Positions 1 through 5,322 of a DNA stretch of 5,322 nucleotides are shown here, piece by piece. The notes beneath the pieces were generated by a model. It did no database searches and had not been told where the DNA came from. It saw only the letters and a program-made list of their open reading frames with translations. How positions within the stretch are numbered: the first letter of the stretch is position 1; each line of letters starts with the position of its first letter. Source of the stretch: Rhodospirillales bacterium (GTDB lineage: Bacteria; Pseudomonadota; Alphaproteobacteria; MPNO01; UBA2964). The stretch lies in contig PBWY01000094.1 in the NCBI GenBank assembly GCA_002727395.1, positions 1 to 5,322 of the forward strand. The letters run 5' to 3'. Made by a program: the position numbers and the translations under genes.

Positions 1-1
1 A

Positions 2-373
2 GGGCTTAGTAAAAAACTTATTGCAGAATATGATGGAAAGGTGCCGCAAACTAGAGATCAACTTGTCAAATTACCAGGTGTGGGCCGAAAAACAGCTAAT
101 GTTGTTCTTAATATAGCCTTTGGCCAACCAACAATTGCGGTCGACACACATATTTTTCGTATTGGGAATCGTACGGGGCTAGCGCCAGGCAAAGATGTGA
201 AAGAAGTGGAGTTGGCCCTTTTGAAGCGCACGCCTTCTGTTTTTTTACGCCATGCTCATCATTGGCTTATTCTGCATGGTCGTTATGTGTGTAAAGCGAG
301 AAAACCAGAATGTCATCAATGTTTGGTTTTTGATCTTTGTAAGTTTAAGGATAAGGTTAGTTTGACTGCTTAG
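2..373 (+). CDS. nth: Endonuclease III, C-terminal part (5' end outside window)
   Basis: DNA glycosylase/AP lyase of base-excision repair, which removes oxidised pyrimidines and cleaves the abasic strand. The reading frame is open from base 2, so the GTG at 41 is an internal valine codon and not the start. The 123 visible residues begin in the helices before the helix-hairpin-helix. The motif LPGVGRKTA (residues 24-32 of the fragment) holds the catalytic lysine K30, and VDTH (47-50) holds the catalytic aspartate D48. Their spacing equals that of K120 and D138 in E. coli Nth. The C-terminal 4Fe-4S ligands C97, C104, C107 and C113 follow the family pattern C-x6-C-x2-C-x5-C. About 90 N-terminal residues are missing because of the window edge; the full protein would be about 213 aa, normal for the family. 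It ends 28 bp from the stop of a convergent lipoprotein gene. No defect is seen in the visible part. Confidence 0.96.
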   Translation, partial: GLSKKLIAEYDGKVPQTRDQLVKLPGVGRKTANVVLNIAFGQPTIAVDTHIFRIGNRTGLAPGKDVKEVELALLKRTPSVFLRHAHHWLILHGRYVCKARKPECHQCLVFDLCKFKDKVSLTA

Positions 374-401
374 GATTTTTCCAGATAGGCCTTTGTAAAA
401 T

Positions 402-854
402 TTAATTATCATTCATTCCTCTCAAGCAACGGTTATATTCGGTTTTTGTGCCGTCAGTTGATCGTGTTTCGATAAAATAAACATTAAAAACTTTTTTTGT
501 TTTTGTGTTGTACAAATAAATATCTAGAAAACAAAATTGATTAGTATACCGAAAAAGTTTTGAAGGGGGGTCAGTGCGCTGAAATTGCGGTTTTCCAAAT
601 GCTTTTAAAATGAAAGTTGCATTTTTTCCAATAAGGTCAGCTTTCAAATATACTGGTTTTTTCTTTGTTATTGGTTTCGAATCTGCTTTGGTTAAGCCTG
701 GGGTATTTTTTAAAATTATCGAACTTTTTAATTCCGGGGCTTTTGACAGGGGGGTCGGTATTTTTATTGAGGGCTCATTATCAATCATGCAACCAGTGAT
801 ATTAATAAAGAAAAATACCATTAATATATATTTAAATGTCTTTGAGCGTGGCAT
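402..854 (-). CDS. Small uncharacterised lipoprotein, second gene of bactofilin pair
   Basis: A 150-residue predicted lipoprotein of unknown function. The N-terminus MPRSKTFK is basic, followed by a hydrophobic stretch (about residues 9-19) and a lipobox I19-T20-G21-C22, so C22 should be lipidated after cleavage by signal peptidase II. Residues 23-70 are rich in Pro, Lys and Ser and look like a flexible linker. Residues 70-145 look like one small folded domain: a LIGK..ATFILKAFGKPQFQRTDPPSKLFRY segment pattern, then C108 and a LDIYLY strand, then C143 near the end. From memory, the 'LG-P..R.D.P..L.RY' pattern resembles hypothetical alphaproteobacterial proteins and is loosely like the SmpA/BamE fold; this is not verified. 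The ATG at 854 was chosen because it gives a proper signal peptide; an in-frame ATG at 932 would bury the signal sequence and overlap the bactofilin gene by 62 bp. No good Shine-Dalgarno sequence precedes it. The start lies 16 bp after the bactofilin stop, so cotranscription and possibly translational coupling are likely. Confidence 0.8.
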   Translation of the reverse strand: MPRSKTFKYILMVFFFINITGCMIDNEPSIKIPTPLSKAPELKSSIILKNTPGLTKADSKPITKKKPVYLKADLIGKNATFILKAFGKPQFQRTDPPSKLFRYTNQFCFLDIYLYNTKTKKVFNVYFIETRSTDGTKTEYNRCLRGMNDN

Positions 855-870
855 GGATTGATGAGAAATT

Positions 871-1371
871 TTATTCTCTCTGCTTTTCCAATTCCATTTG
901 GACTTGGCCGGAGATTTTTCCACCACGCTCAACTTCTATTCTTTCTGCACGAATTGTGCCTTTAATTATCCCGGTAGATCTAACTAGCAAAATATTTGTA
1001 GCTAGTATTGTGCCCTCAAAATGTCCCGCAATTTCAGCAATCTCGATTTCAGCTTCGCCCTTAAATAAGCCGCCTTCTGCAATTTCTATTTTTCTACAGT
1101 CCTTTATCTTTGATGTTTCAACACAACCCTCTACAATTAGCGTTTCGCAGGCACTGATTTCTCCGCTTAAAACTATTTCTCGGCCTATTATGAGTTTTTT
1201 GTTGTCACCATAGTTACCAACGCTCCTCTCATCTGAGGGTTTTCCGGTAAAGTCATTTGTTGGACGGATGCCTTCATGTCTAGGTGGCATTATTGGTGCC
1301 TTAGTGGAAACCGATCCATATTCCTCCTTTATTTTCTTTAAATCAGCTTCTTCTGCGCTCTTTTTAAACAT
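871..1371 (-). CDS. Bactofilin (polymer-forming cytoskeletal protein, DUF583)
   Basis: Bactofilins are small beta-helical proteins that polymerise without nucleotide, often at the inner face of the membrane, and recruit cell-wall or morphogenesis enzymes to defined sites. The protein has 166 residues. Residues 1-57 are polar, charged and probably disordered, as is usual for the N-terminal tail. Residues 58-157 form the core: a run of short repeats with the alternating hydrophobic-Gly pattern of a right-handed beta-helix (LIIGREIVLSGEI, LIVEGCVET, IEIAEGGLFKGEAEI, AGHFEGTI, LLVRSTGIIKGTI, IEVERGGKISGQVQ). The last nine residues are a short charged tail. The length is typical. The ATG at 1371 is preceded by an AAAGGA ribosome-binding site. 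It is first in a two-gene unit with the lipoprotein downstream, and is divergent from the kinase gene. Which cellular process it organises cannot be read from the sequence. Confidence 0.93.
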   Translation of the reverse strand: MFKKSAEEADLKKIKEEYGSVSTKAPIMPPRHEGIRPTNDFTGKPSDERSVGNYGDNKKLIIGREIVLSGEISACETLIVEGCVETSKIKDCRKIEIAEGGLFKGEAEIEIAEIAGHFEGTILATNILLVRSTGIIKGTIRAERIEVERGGKISGQVQMELEKQRE

Positions 1372-1377
1372 TAGTTG

Positions 1378-1384
1378 ATCCTTT
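1378..1384 (-). promoter_or_regulatory. Ribosome binding site of the bactofilin gene
   Basis: On the minus strand the sequence reads AAAGGAT, followed by a short spacer (ATCAACTA counted from the end of AAAGG) and the ATG at 1371. It is a reasonable match to the anti-Shine-Dalgarno sequence at normal distance and supports this start over the internal ATG at codon 28. Confidence 0.6.
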
Positions 1385-1511
1385 GTAATTTCATCTTGAT
1401 CTAGGTTTCTTTGCTGAAGAATCCTATTAACAAGTACAAAAGTGGTGTTAAAAGATTTTTATTATCCGCAAAAAACACTTTAATAAGTCTCTCAAAAATA
1501 TCTTAAAGACG

Positions 1512-1539
1512 TTGATAATACAAAGTATTTGCGTATTAA
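1512..1539 (+). promoter_or_regulatory. Candidate sigma-70 promoter upstream of the kinase gene
   Basis: TTGATA (1512-1517) and TATTAA (1534-1539) are separated by 16 bp, giving a plausible -35/-10 pair about 95 bp upstream of the kinase ATG. The AT-rich context makes chance matches common, so this is only a candidate. Confidence 0.3.
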
Positions 1540-1585
1540 AATGAGATATTTGTATAAAAAACCAGTTTTAATTTATTCTCGGTAG

Positions 1586-1591
1586 TATAAT
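1586..1591 (+). promoter_or_regulatory. Candidate -10 element (TATAAT) of the kinase-ampG unit
   Basis: A perfect TATAAT hexamer is 41 bp upstream of the kinase start, which would give an untranslated leader of roughly 35 nt. No good -35 hexamer lies at 16-18 bp, so it would need an activator or other contacts, or the pair at 1512-1539 is used instead. Confidence 0.35.
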
Positions 1592-1632
1592 CTTTTTATC
1601 ATAACCATAACAGTAAATTTCATAGTATAAAC

Positions 1633-2619
1633 ATGTCTAACGCACTCTATGACGTAATTGGAATTGGTAATGCGATCGTTGATGTAATTTCTGCCGTCCC
1701 TGAATCTCAAATTATTGATTTTGGAATAAATAAAGGTGCAATGACCATCATTGATATTGAACAGGCCGAAAAAATTTATGGGTTAATGGATAAAAAAGTT
1801 GAAGCATCTGGCGGTTCTGCGGCAAACACCTTGGCAGGGTTGAGCTCCTTAGGCGGCAAGGGAGCATATATTGGAAAAGTTAAAAATGATTCTTTAGGTA
1901 AAATATTTTGTGAAGATTTAATGAATGTAGGGGTTGTGCATAAAACAATCCCGAGTTTAGAGGGTCCCCCTACGGCCCGTTGTTTAGTTTTTGTCACACC
2001 TGATGCAGAGCGAACAATGCAGACCTATTTGGGTATTTCAGTCGAATTAGGTCCGGAAGATATTGACCATGATTCTATAATTTCCTCAGATATTACCTAT
2101 CTAGAGGGTTATCTTTTTGATCCCCCTAAAGCTCAGAAAGCATTTATTTTAGCTTCTAAAATAGCTCATAATGCAAACCGTAAGGTGGCTCTGTCATTGT
2201 CAGACGCATTCTGCGTGGATCGCCATCGATCCGAATTTATAACTTTTATTTCCGATCATGCCGATATTTTATTTGCCAACGAAGCAGAAATAACTTCACT
2301 CTTTGAAGTTGATAGGTTTGAAGATGCAGTAGCATTAATTCCGAATTTTTGTAAAACGGCTATACTTACTCGTGGTGCCCGGGGTTGTGCCATCATCGAA
2401 AGTGAGAAAATTTTTGAGGTGCAAGCTTGTCGAGTGGAAAATATAGTTGATACGACGGGTGCTGGTGATTTGTTTGCTGCGGGCTTTCTTTTTGGACTTT
2501 CTACTGGTCAGGAATTGCCTGATTGTGGAAAATTAGGTTCAAAAGCGGCGGCGGAGATTATCACCCATTTCGGGGCTCGACCGGAGAAGTCTCTTGCAGA
2601 ACTTGTGTTAGAGAATTGA
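1633..2619 (+). CDS. PfkB-family sugar/nucleoside kinase, probably adenosine kinase
   Basis: Cytoplasmic ribokinase-family (PfkB) enzyme that transfers phosphate from ATP to a sugar or nucleoside; adenosine to AMP in purine salvage is the most likely reaction. The 328-residue length is normal. The N-terminus DVIGIGNAIVDV is the opening strand typical of alphaproteobacterial adenosine-kinase-type members. GGSAANT (60-66) and the following GLSSLGG..YIGKVKNDSLG are the first PfkB signature. N216-E217-A218-E219 is the NxxE motif linked to Mg/phosphate binding. LTRGARGC (245-252) and DTTGAGD (273-279) complete the nucleotide site, with anion hole GAG and catalytic base D279. The ATG start is fixed by alignment with the family N-terminus, yet no Shine-Dalgarno sequence is visible in front of it. 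ampG follows 50 bp downstream on the same strand. Substrate is inferred; other PfkB kinases (ribokinase, inosine/guanosine kinase) cannot be excluded. Confidence 0.9.
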   Translation: MSNALYDVIGIGNAIVDVISAVPESQIIDFGINKGAMTIIDIEQAEKIYGLMDKKVEASGGSAANTLAGLSSLGGKGAYIGKVKNDSLGKIFCEDLMNVGVVHKTIPSLEGPPTARCLVFVTPDAERTMQTYLGISVELGPEDIDHDSIISSDITYLEGYLFDPPKAQKAFILASKIAHNANRKVALSLSDAFCVDRHRSEFITFISDHADILFANEAEITSLFEVDRFEDAVALIPNFCKTAILTRGARGCAIIESEKIFEVQACRVENIVDTTGAGDLFAAGFLFGLSTGQELPDCGKLGSKAAAEIITHFGARPEKSLAELVLEN

Positions 2620-2669
2620 GCTTGATCAGTAAAAGCTAACGCAATCTTAGAGGAAAAGCATTACAAGAC

Positions 2670-3971
2670 ATGATCAATGATCGAAAGATTACAAGCTGGA
2701 AAGCAGCCCTGGCAATTTATTGGGATAGAAGACAGCTAGTAATTTTTATGATGGGACTTTCCAGTGGTATTCCTTTGCTTTTGGGTTTTTCTACCTTGTC
2801 GTGGTGGCTATCGGGAGAAAACATTTCAAAGACGATGGTTACTGGATTGCTTATCGTAGCAACGCCTTACGCTTTTAAGTTTCTTTGGGCCCCATTATTT
2901 GACCATGTGAAAATACCAATAGTCACTAAGAGGCTAGGTCAGAGACGGAGCTGGCTACTTGTAACACAAATATTTTTGATTATTTCGATCATCTCCCTTG
3001 GTGCAAGCGAACCCACTGGTGGTTTAACTTACATGGCTTTTACCGCGCTTTTAGTAGCTTTTTTTTCCGCAAGCCAAGATATAGTAGTCGATGCTTACAG
3101 AATAGAAATTCTTCGAGAAATTGAACAAGGTGCTGGTGCAGCGGCTTCTCAGGCAGGATATAGAGTGGGCCTATTAATAACTGGAGCCGCTCCTTTAGCA
3201 TTGTCCGATTTTATTTCTTGGTTCATGGTTTATTTAGCAATGTCTTCTTTAATTTTGATAGGGGTTTTGGCAACATTTTTGGCACGAGAACCTATTAAAA
3301 ATACTGAGGTAGAGACTGCTATCAAAACATTCGGCCGTTCCTTGAAAAAAGCCGTACTGGATCCATTAACCGATTTTTGCAAGCGAAGAGGGTGGGTTTG
3401 GGTGCTTTTATTTATACTTCTATATAAATACGGGGATGCAATAGCTGGTGCTTTATTTAATCCTTTTTTTCGTGAGATTGGATTCACTGGGACGGAAGTT
3501 GCGCTTACCGTAAAAACCTATGGGGTACCTATGACCATTGCAGGTATTTTGGTTGGTGGACTTGTTGTTGTCCGCTTAGGTATTATTAAAGCCCTTTTTC
3601 TTGGAGGTGTTTTTCAAGCGATAACTAATCTTTTGTTCGTCTGGTTGGCTAGCAAAGAAAATTTAGTTACGGAAACAGATTTATTTTTTGTAGTTGCTGC
3701 AGATAATTTTTCTGGCGGGATTGGATCAACGGCTTTTGTCGCATTTCTTTCGTCAATGTGCAATTTGCGTTTTACAGCAACACAATTCGCTCTTTTTACC
3801 TCATTTATGGCGCTAGGCCGCACATATTTAGCGGTTCCCTCCGGTTGGCTGGTTGATCAAATTGGATGGGAAAATTTTTTCATAGCCTCTACCTTTATTG
3901 CTATTCCCGCTTTGTTATTATTGATTTTTATTAAGAAATATTCTCCTGACCTGTATCCTGTTCGTAGGTAA
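2670..3971 (+). CDS. ampG: AmpG-like muropeptide permease (MFS, PAT family)
   Basis: Inner-membrane transporter expected to import GlcNAc-anhydroMurNAc (muro)peptides from the periplasm for cell-wall recycling, probably proton driven. The protein has 433 residues and about 12 hydrophobic segments by eye (roughly 23-43, 57-77, 95-112, 118-138, 162-180, 185-204, 243-263, 283-303, 306-327, 337-362, 371-392, 402-422). AmpG hallmarks are present: SSGIPLLLG (31-39), FLWAPLFD (71-78), LGQRRSW (89-95), SQDIVVDAYRIEIL (135-148, with D137 and D141), GAGAAASQAGYRVG (154-167), FTATQFALFTSFMALGR (368-384) and PSGWLVD (390-396). It is shorter than E. coli AmpG (491 aa, with two additional segments), but 12-segment forms are common. 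The ATG at 2670 is the only sensible start; an AGAGGA motif at 2649-2654 is a rather distant ribosome site (15-nt spacer). The gene probably shares a transcript with the upstream kinase gene. No ampC, ampR, ampD or nagZ is in the window, so a role in beta-lactamase induction cannot be inferred. Confidence 0.88.
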   Translation: MINDRKITSWKAALAIYWDRRQLVIFMMGLSSGIPLLLGFSTLSWWLSGENISKTMVTGLLIVATPYAFKFLWAPLFDHVKIPIVTKRLGQRRSWLLVTQIFLIISIISLGASEPTGGLTYMAFTALLVAFFSASQDIVVDAYRIEILREIEQGAGAAASQAGYRVGLLITGAAPLALSDFISWFMVYLAMSSLILIGVLATFLAREPIKNTEVETAIKTFGRSLKKAVLDPLTDFCKRRGWVWVLLFILLYKYGDAIAGALFNPFFREIGFTGTEVALTVKTYGVPMTIAGILVGGLVVVRLGIIKALFLGGVFQAITNLLFVWLASKENLVTETDLFFVVAADNFSGGIGSTAFVAFLSSMCNLRFTATQFALFTSFMALGRTYLAVPSGWLVDQIGWENFFIASTFIAIPALLLLIFIKKYSPDLYPVRR

Positions 3972-4045
3972 AAATATTCAGTTAAAGCTTTGTATATTTT
4001 ATATCGGTTACACCCATTTAATTTGGGGTTGGAGTCCTAATTTAT

Positions 4046-4061
4046 TTAATGAAAACATTAA
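4046..4061. repeat. Short inverted repeat between convergent ampG and maeB
   Basis: TTAATG and CATTAA form a perfect 6-bp inverted repeat around an AAAA loop, in the 105-bp gap between the two convergent stops. The stem is AT-rich and no T-run follows on either strand, so it is at best a weak candidate for a bidirectional termination site. Nothing else clear lies in the gap apart from a 4-bp CCCA/TGGG stem near 4013-4027. Confidence 0.3.
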
Positions 4062-4076
4062 TAGGGCATTGAATTC

Positions 4077-5321
4077 TCATTTTTTTGAGTTGTTTTGTGC
4101 TTGATGAGCGGCCAATACAGCGTCAGTGACAATATCAGATACCGTTGCATCCAATCTGACTATTTGTGCCGGTTTGCTCAGGCCGACTAGCAAAGGTCCT
4201 ATTACCGTTCCCCCGCCAAGTTTCTGGAGAAGACGTGAGGAGATTGCGGCAGATGCAAGATCTGGCATGATTAAAATATTAGCTGGTCCATTGAGCCGAC
4301 TAAATGGGTATAGCAGTTTCATCTCAGGATCTAGCGCCACGCTTACTGTCATTTCTCCTTCATACGCAAAATCCCTTTTTGCTGAGTCTAATATATTAAC
4401 AGCACGTTTTATCTCATTTGTGAGGATACTTGATCTCCCCCCAAAGCTTGTATGTGAGAGTAGGGCCACTCGAGGTTCGTGCCCTAATTCTCGTGCTTTG
4501 GCTGCAGATTGGAGAGCAAAATCGGCAAGTTGTTCGGCTGTAGGCTGTTCGTGCACCAAAGTGTCGGCAATAAAAACTGTTCTTTCTGGAGTGGAAACGA
4601 TAGTAAGGCCGAATAATTGCTGGTCTTTTTCTATTTTAATAGCACGAGCTAAATCATTCCAACATGTTGGTGAATTCCGGGTAAGCCCGGTGACCATTGC
4701 GTCTGCATCACCGCATGCTACCATGCATGCTGCAAAAATATTGCGATCTTGATTAACCATTCTTTGACAGTCACGGAATAAAAATCCGCTTCGCGCAAGT
4801 CGTTGGTACAAATAGTCGGTATACTGTTTGTTTCGTTTTGATAATCTAGCATTGTGTGCTTCGATTTTTTCGGTGCCAATGAGTCCCAAATCCGCCATTT
4901 TTTCACTAACAACTGAATCGCGGCCAATGAGAACGGGTGTTCCATAACCGGCATTTCTGAATACTTGCGCGGCTCTGATCACCTTTTCTTCTTCTCCCTC
5001 TGCAAATACAACCCGTTTTGGCCGCTTTTTAACTTGTTCAAAAATTTCGTTAAGGTTGCCAACAGTTGGATCCAATCTTGCTTCTAAGGAGGCACGGTAA
5101 TTTTTAATACTTGCTAATTTTCTTCTTGCTACACCTGATTTAATTGCAGCCTCGGCTACTGCTGGAGGTACGGCAGCGATCAGCCGGGGATCAAATGGGG
5201 TTGGAATTAGATAGTTTGGTCCAAACTTCAATCGTTGACCAGAATAGGCGCCACTGACCTCATCTGGAACATCCTCTTTTGCCAGAGCCGCTAGCGCCTT
5301 TGCAGCGGCAATTTTCATTTC
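4077..5321 (-). CDS. maeB: NADP-dependent malic enzyme with PTA-like domain, C-terminal part (5' end outside window)
   Basis: Cytoplasmic multidomain malic enzyme that converts malate to pyruvate and CO2 with NADP, linking C4 acids to pyruvate and NADPH supply. Numbering here starts at the internal Met at 5318; the frame stays open to the window edge (Glu before it), matching the family sequence '..EMKIAA', so this is not the start. Residues 1-90 are the end of the malic-enzyme module: VPDEV..AYSG, FGPNYLIPTPFDPRL and the ARLDP linker. Residues 98-405 form the phosphotransacetylase-like module: RVVFAEGEEEKVIRAA (102-117), CGDADAMVTG (202-211), VALLSHTSFGG (284-294), YPFSRLNGPANILIMPDL (337-354) and LGGGTVIGPLLVG (367-379). 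About 350 residues should be missing, given a usual length near 760. In this family the second module is regulatory, sensing acetyl-CoA, rather than catalytic; the residues here agree (see finding). It is convergent with ampG. Confidence 0.95.
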   Translation of the reverse strand, partial: EMKIAAAKALAALAKEDVPDEVSGAYSGQRLKFGPNYLIPTPFDPRLIAAVPPAVAEAAIKSGVARRKLASIKNYRASLEARLDPTVGNLNEIFEQVKKRPKRVVFAEGEEEKVIRAAQVFRNAGYGTPVLIGRDSVVSEKMADLGLIGTEKIEAHNARLSKRNKQYTDYLYQRLARSGFLFRDCQRMVNQDRNIFAACMVACGDADAMVTGLTRNSPTCWNDLARAIKIEKDQQLFGLTIVSTPERTVFIADTLVHEQPTAEQLADFALQSAAKARELGHEPRVALLSHTSFGGRSSILTNEIKRAVNILDSAKRDFAYEGEMTVSVALDPEMKLLYPFSRLNGPANILIMPDLASAAISSRLLQKLGGGTVIGPLLVGLSKPAQIVRLDATVSDIVTDAVLAAHQAQNNSKK

Positions 5322-5322
5322 G

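Larger units (their letters stand above)
1372..1632. other. AT-rich divergent intergenic region
   Basis: This 261-bp gap lies between the divergent bactofilin and kinase starts and contains no convincing ORF or RNA gene. It must carry promoters for both directions. For the bactofilin side, the best -10-like hexamer is GATAAT on the minus strand (plus-strand 1461-1466), but the hexamer 17 bp upstream of it (GACTTA) is a poor -35. For the kinase side, two candidate elements are listed separately. A short dyad AAAAC-CA-GTTTT is at 1558-1569 and an 8-bp direct repeat TAGTATAA is at 1583-1590 and 1623-1630; both could be chance in such AT-rich DNA. Confidence 0.7.

Noticed and set aside
41..373. 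Endonuclease III starting at the GTG at 41
   Set aside because: The frame is open upstream to base 2 and those residues match the family; the GTG is an internal Val equivalent to the Val of the 'GKVP/GEVP' turn. The gene is cut by the window edge.
374..401. Terminator between the convergent nth and lipoprotein stops
   Set aside because: The 28-bp gap has no GC-rich stem and no adjacent T-run on either strand that would make an intrinsic terminator.
855..932. Upstream in-frame extension of the lipoprotein (ATG at 932)
   Set aside because: It would add 26 charged residues before the signal peptide and overlap the bactofilin coding sequence by 62 bp. The shorter form has a textbook lipoprotein signal.
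610..1213. Plus-strand ORFs at 610-861 and 836-1213
   Set aside because: They lie antisense to the lipoprotein and bactofilin genes and show no family motifs; they are shadow frames.
1444..1481. GTGTT...AACAC inverted repeat as an operator or attenuator
   Set aside because: Only a 5-bp arm with a long loop in AT-rich DNA; not above what chance would give.
1558..1569. AAAAC-CA-GTTTT dyad as an operator of the kinase promoter
   Set aside because: The arms are five bases and mostly A/T; no second copy and no known regulator site match.
4126..4954. ORFs at 4126-4752 (plus) and 4718-4954 (minus) inside maeB
   Set aside because: They overlap a well-conserved malic enzyme/PTA reading frame and resemble no known protein.

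Overview
The window reads as ordinary chromosome from an AT-rich proteobacterium, most likely an alphaproteobacterium of the Rhodospirillales or a related marine lineage. This rests on recalled family resemblance: the PfkB kinase opens in the style of alphaproteobacterial adenosine kinases, the bactofilin core looks alphaproteobacterial, and there is a fused malic enzyme/phosphotransacetylase protein. I cannot name the species. I see no mobile element, CRISPR array, tRNA or rRNA, prophage gene or toxin-antitoxin pair.

Layout from left to right. (1) The C-terminal 123 residues of endonuclease III (nth, + strand, cut by the left edge). (2) After a 28-bp convergent junction, a minus-strand pair read from right to left: a bactofilin (871-1371), then 16 bp later a small uncharacterised lipoprotein (402-854). 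(3) A 261-bp AT-rich divergent intergenic region (1372-1632) that must hold the promoters for both directions. (4) A plus-strand pair: a PfkB-family kinase, probably adenosine kinase (1633-2619), and 50 bp later an AmpG-like muropeptide permease (2670-3971). (5) A 105-bp convergent intergenic region. (6) The C-terminal 414 residues of an NADP-type malic enzyme with a phosphotransacetylase-like domain (maeB, minus strand, cut by the right edge).

The genes do not form one pathway. DNA base-excision repair, purine salvage and C4/pyruvate metabolism are housekeeping functions. Two loci touch the envelope: the bactofilin-lipoprotein pair (cytoskeletal scaffold plus an outer- or inner-membrane-anchored periplasmic protein) and AmpG (recycling of cell-wall fragments). 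The most useful leads are the uncharacterised lipoprotein coupled to the bactofilin, and the apparent loss of the catalytic Ser-Arg motif in the phosphotransacetylase-like domain of MaeB. I did not find strong evidence for a new system.
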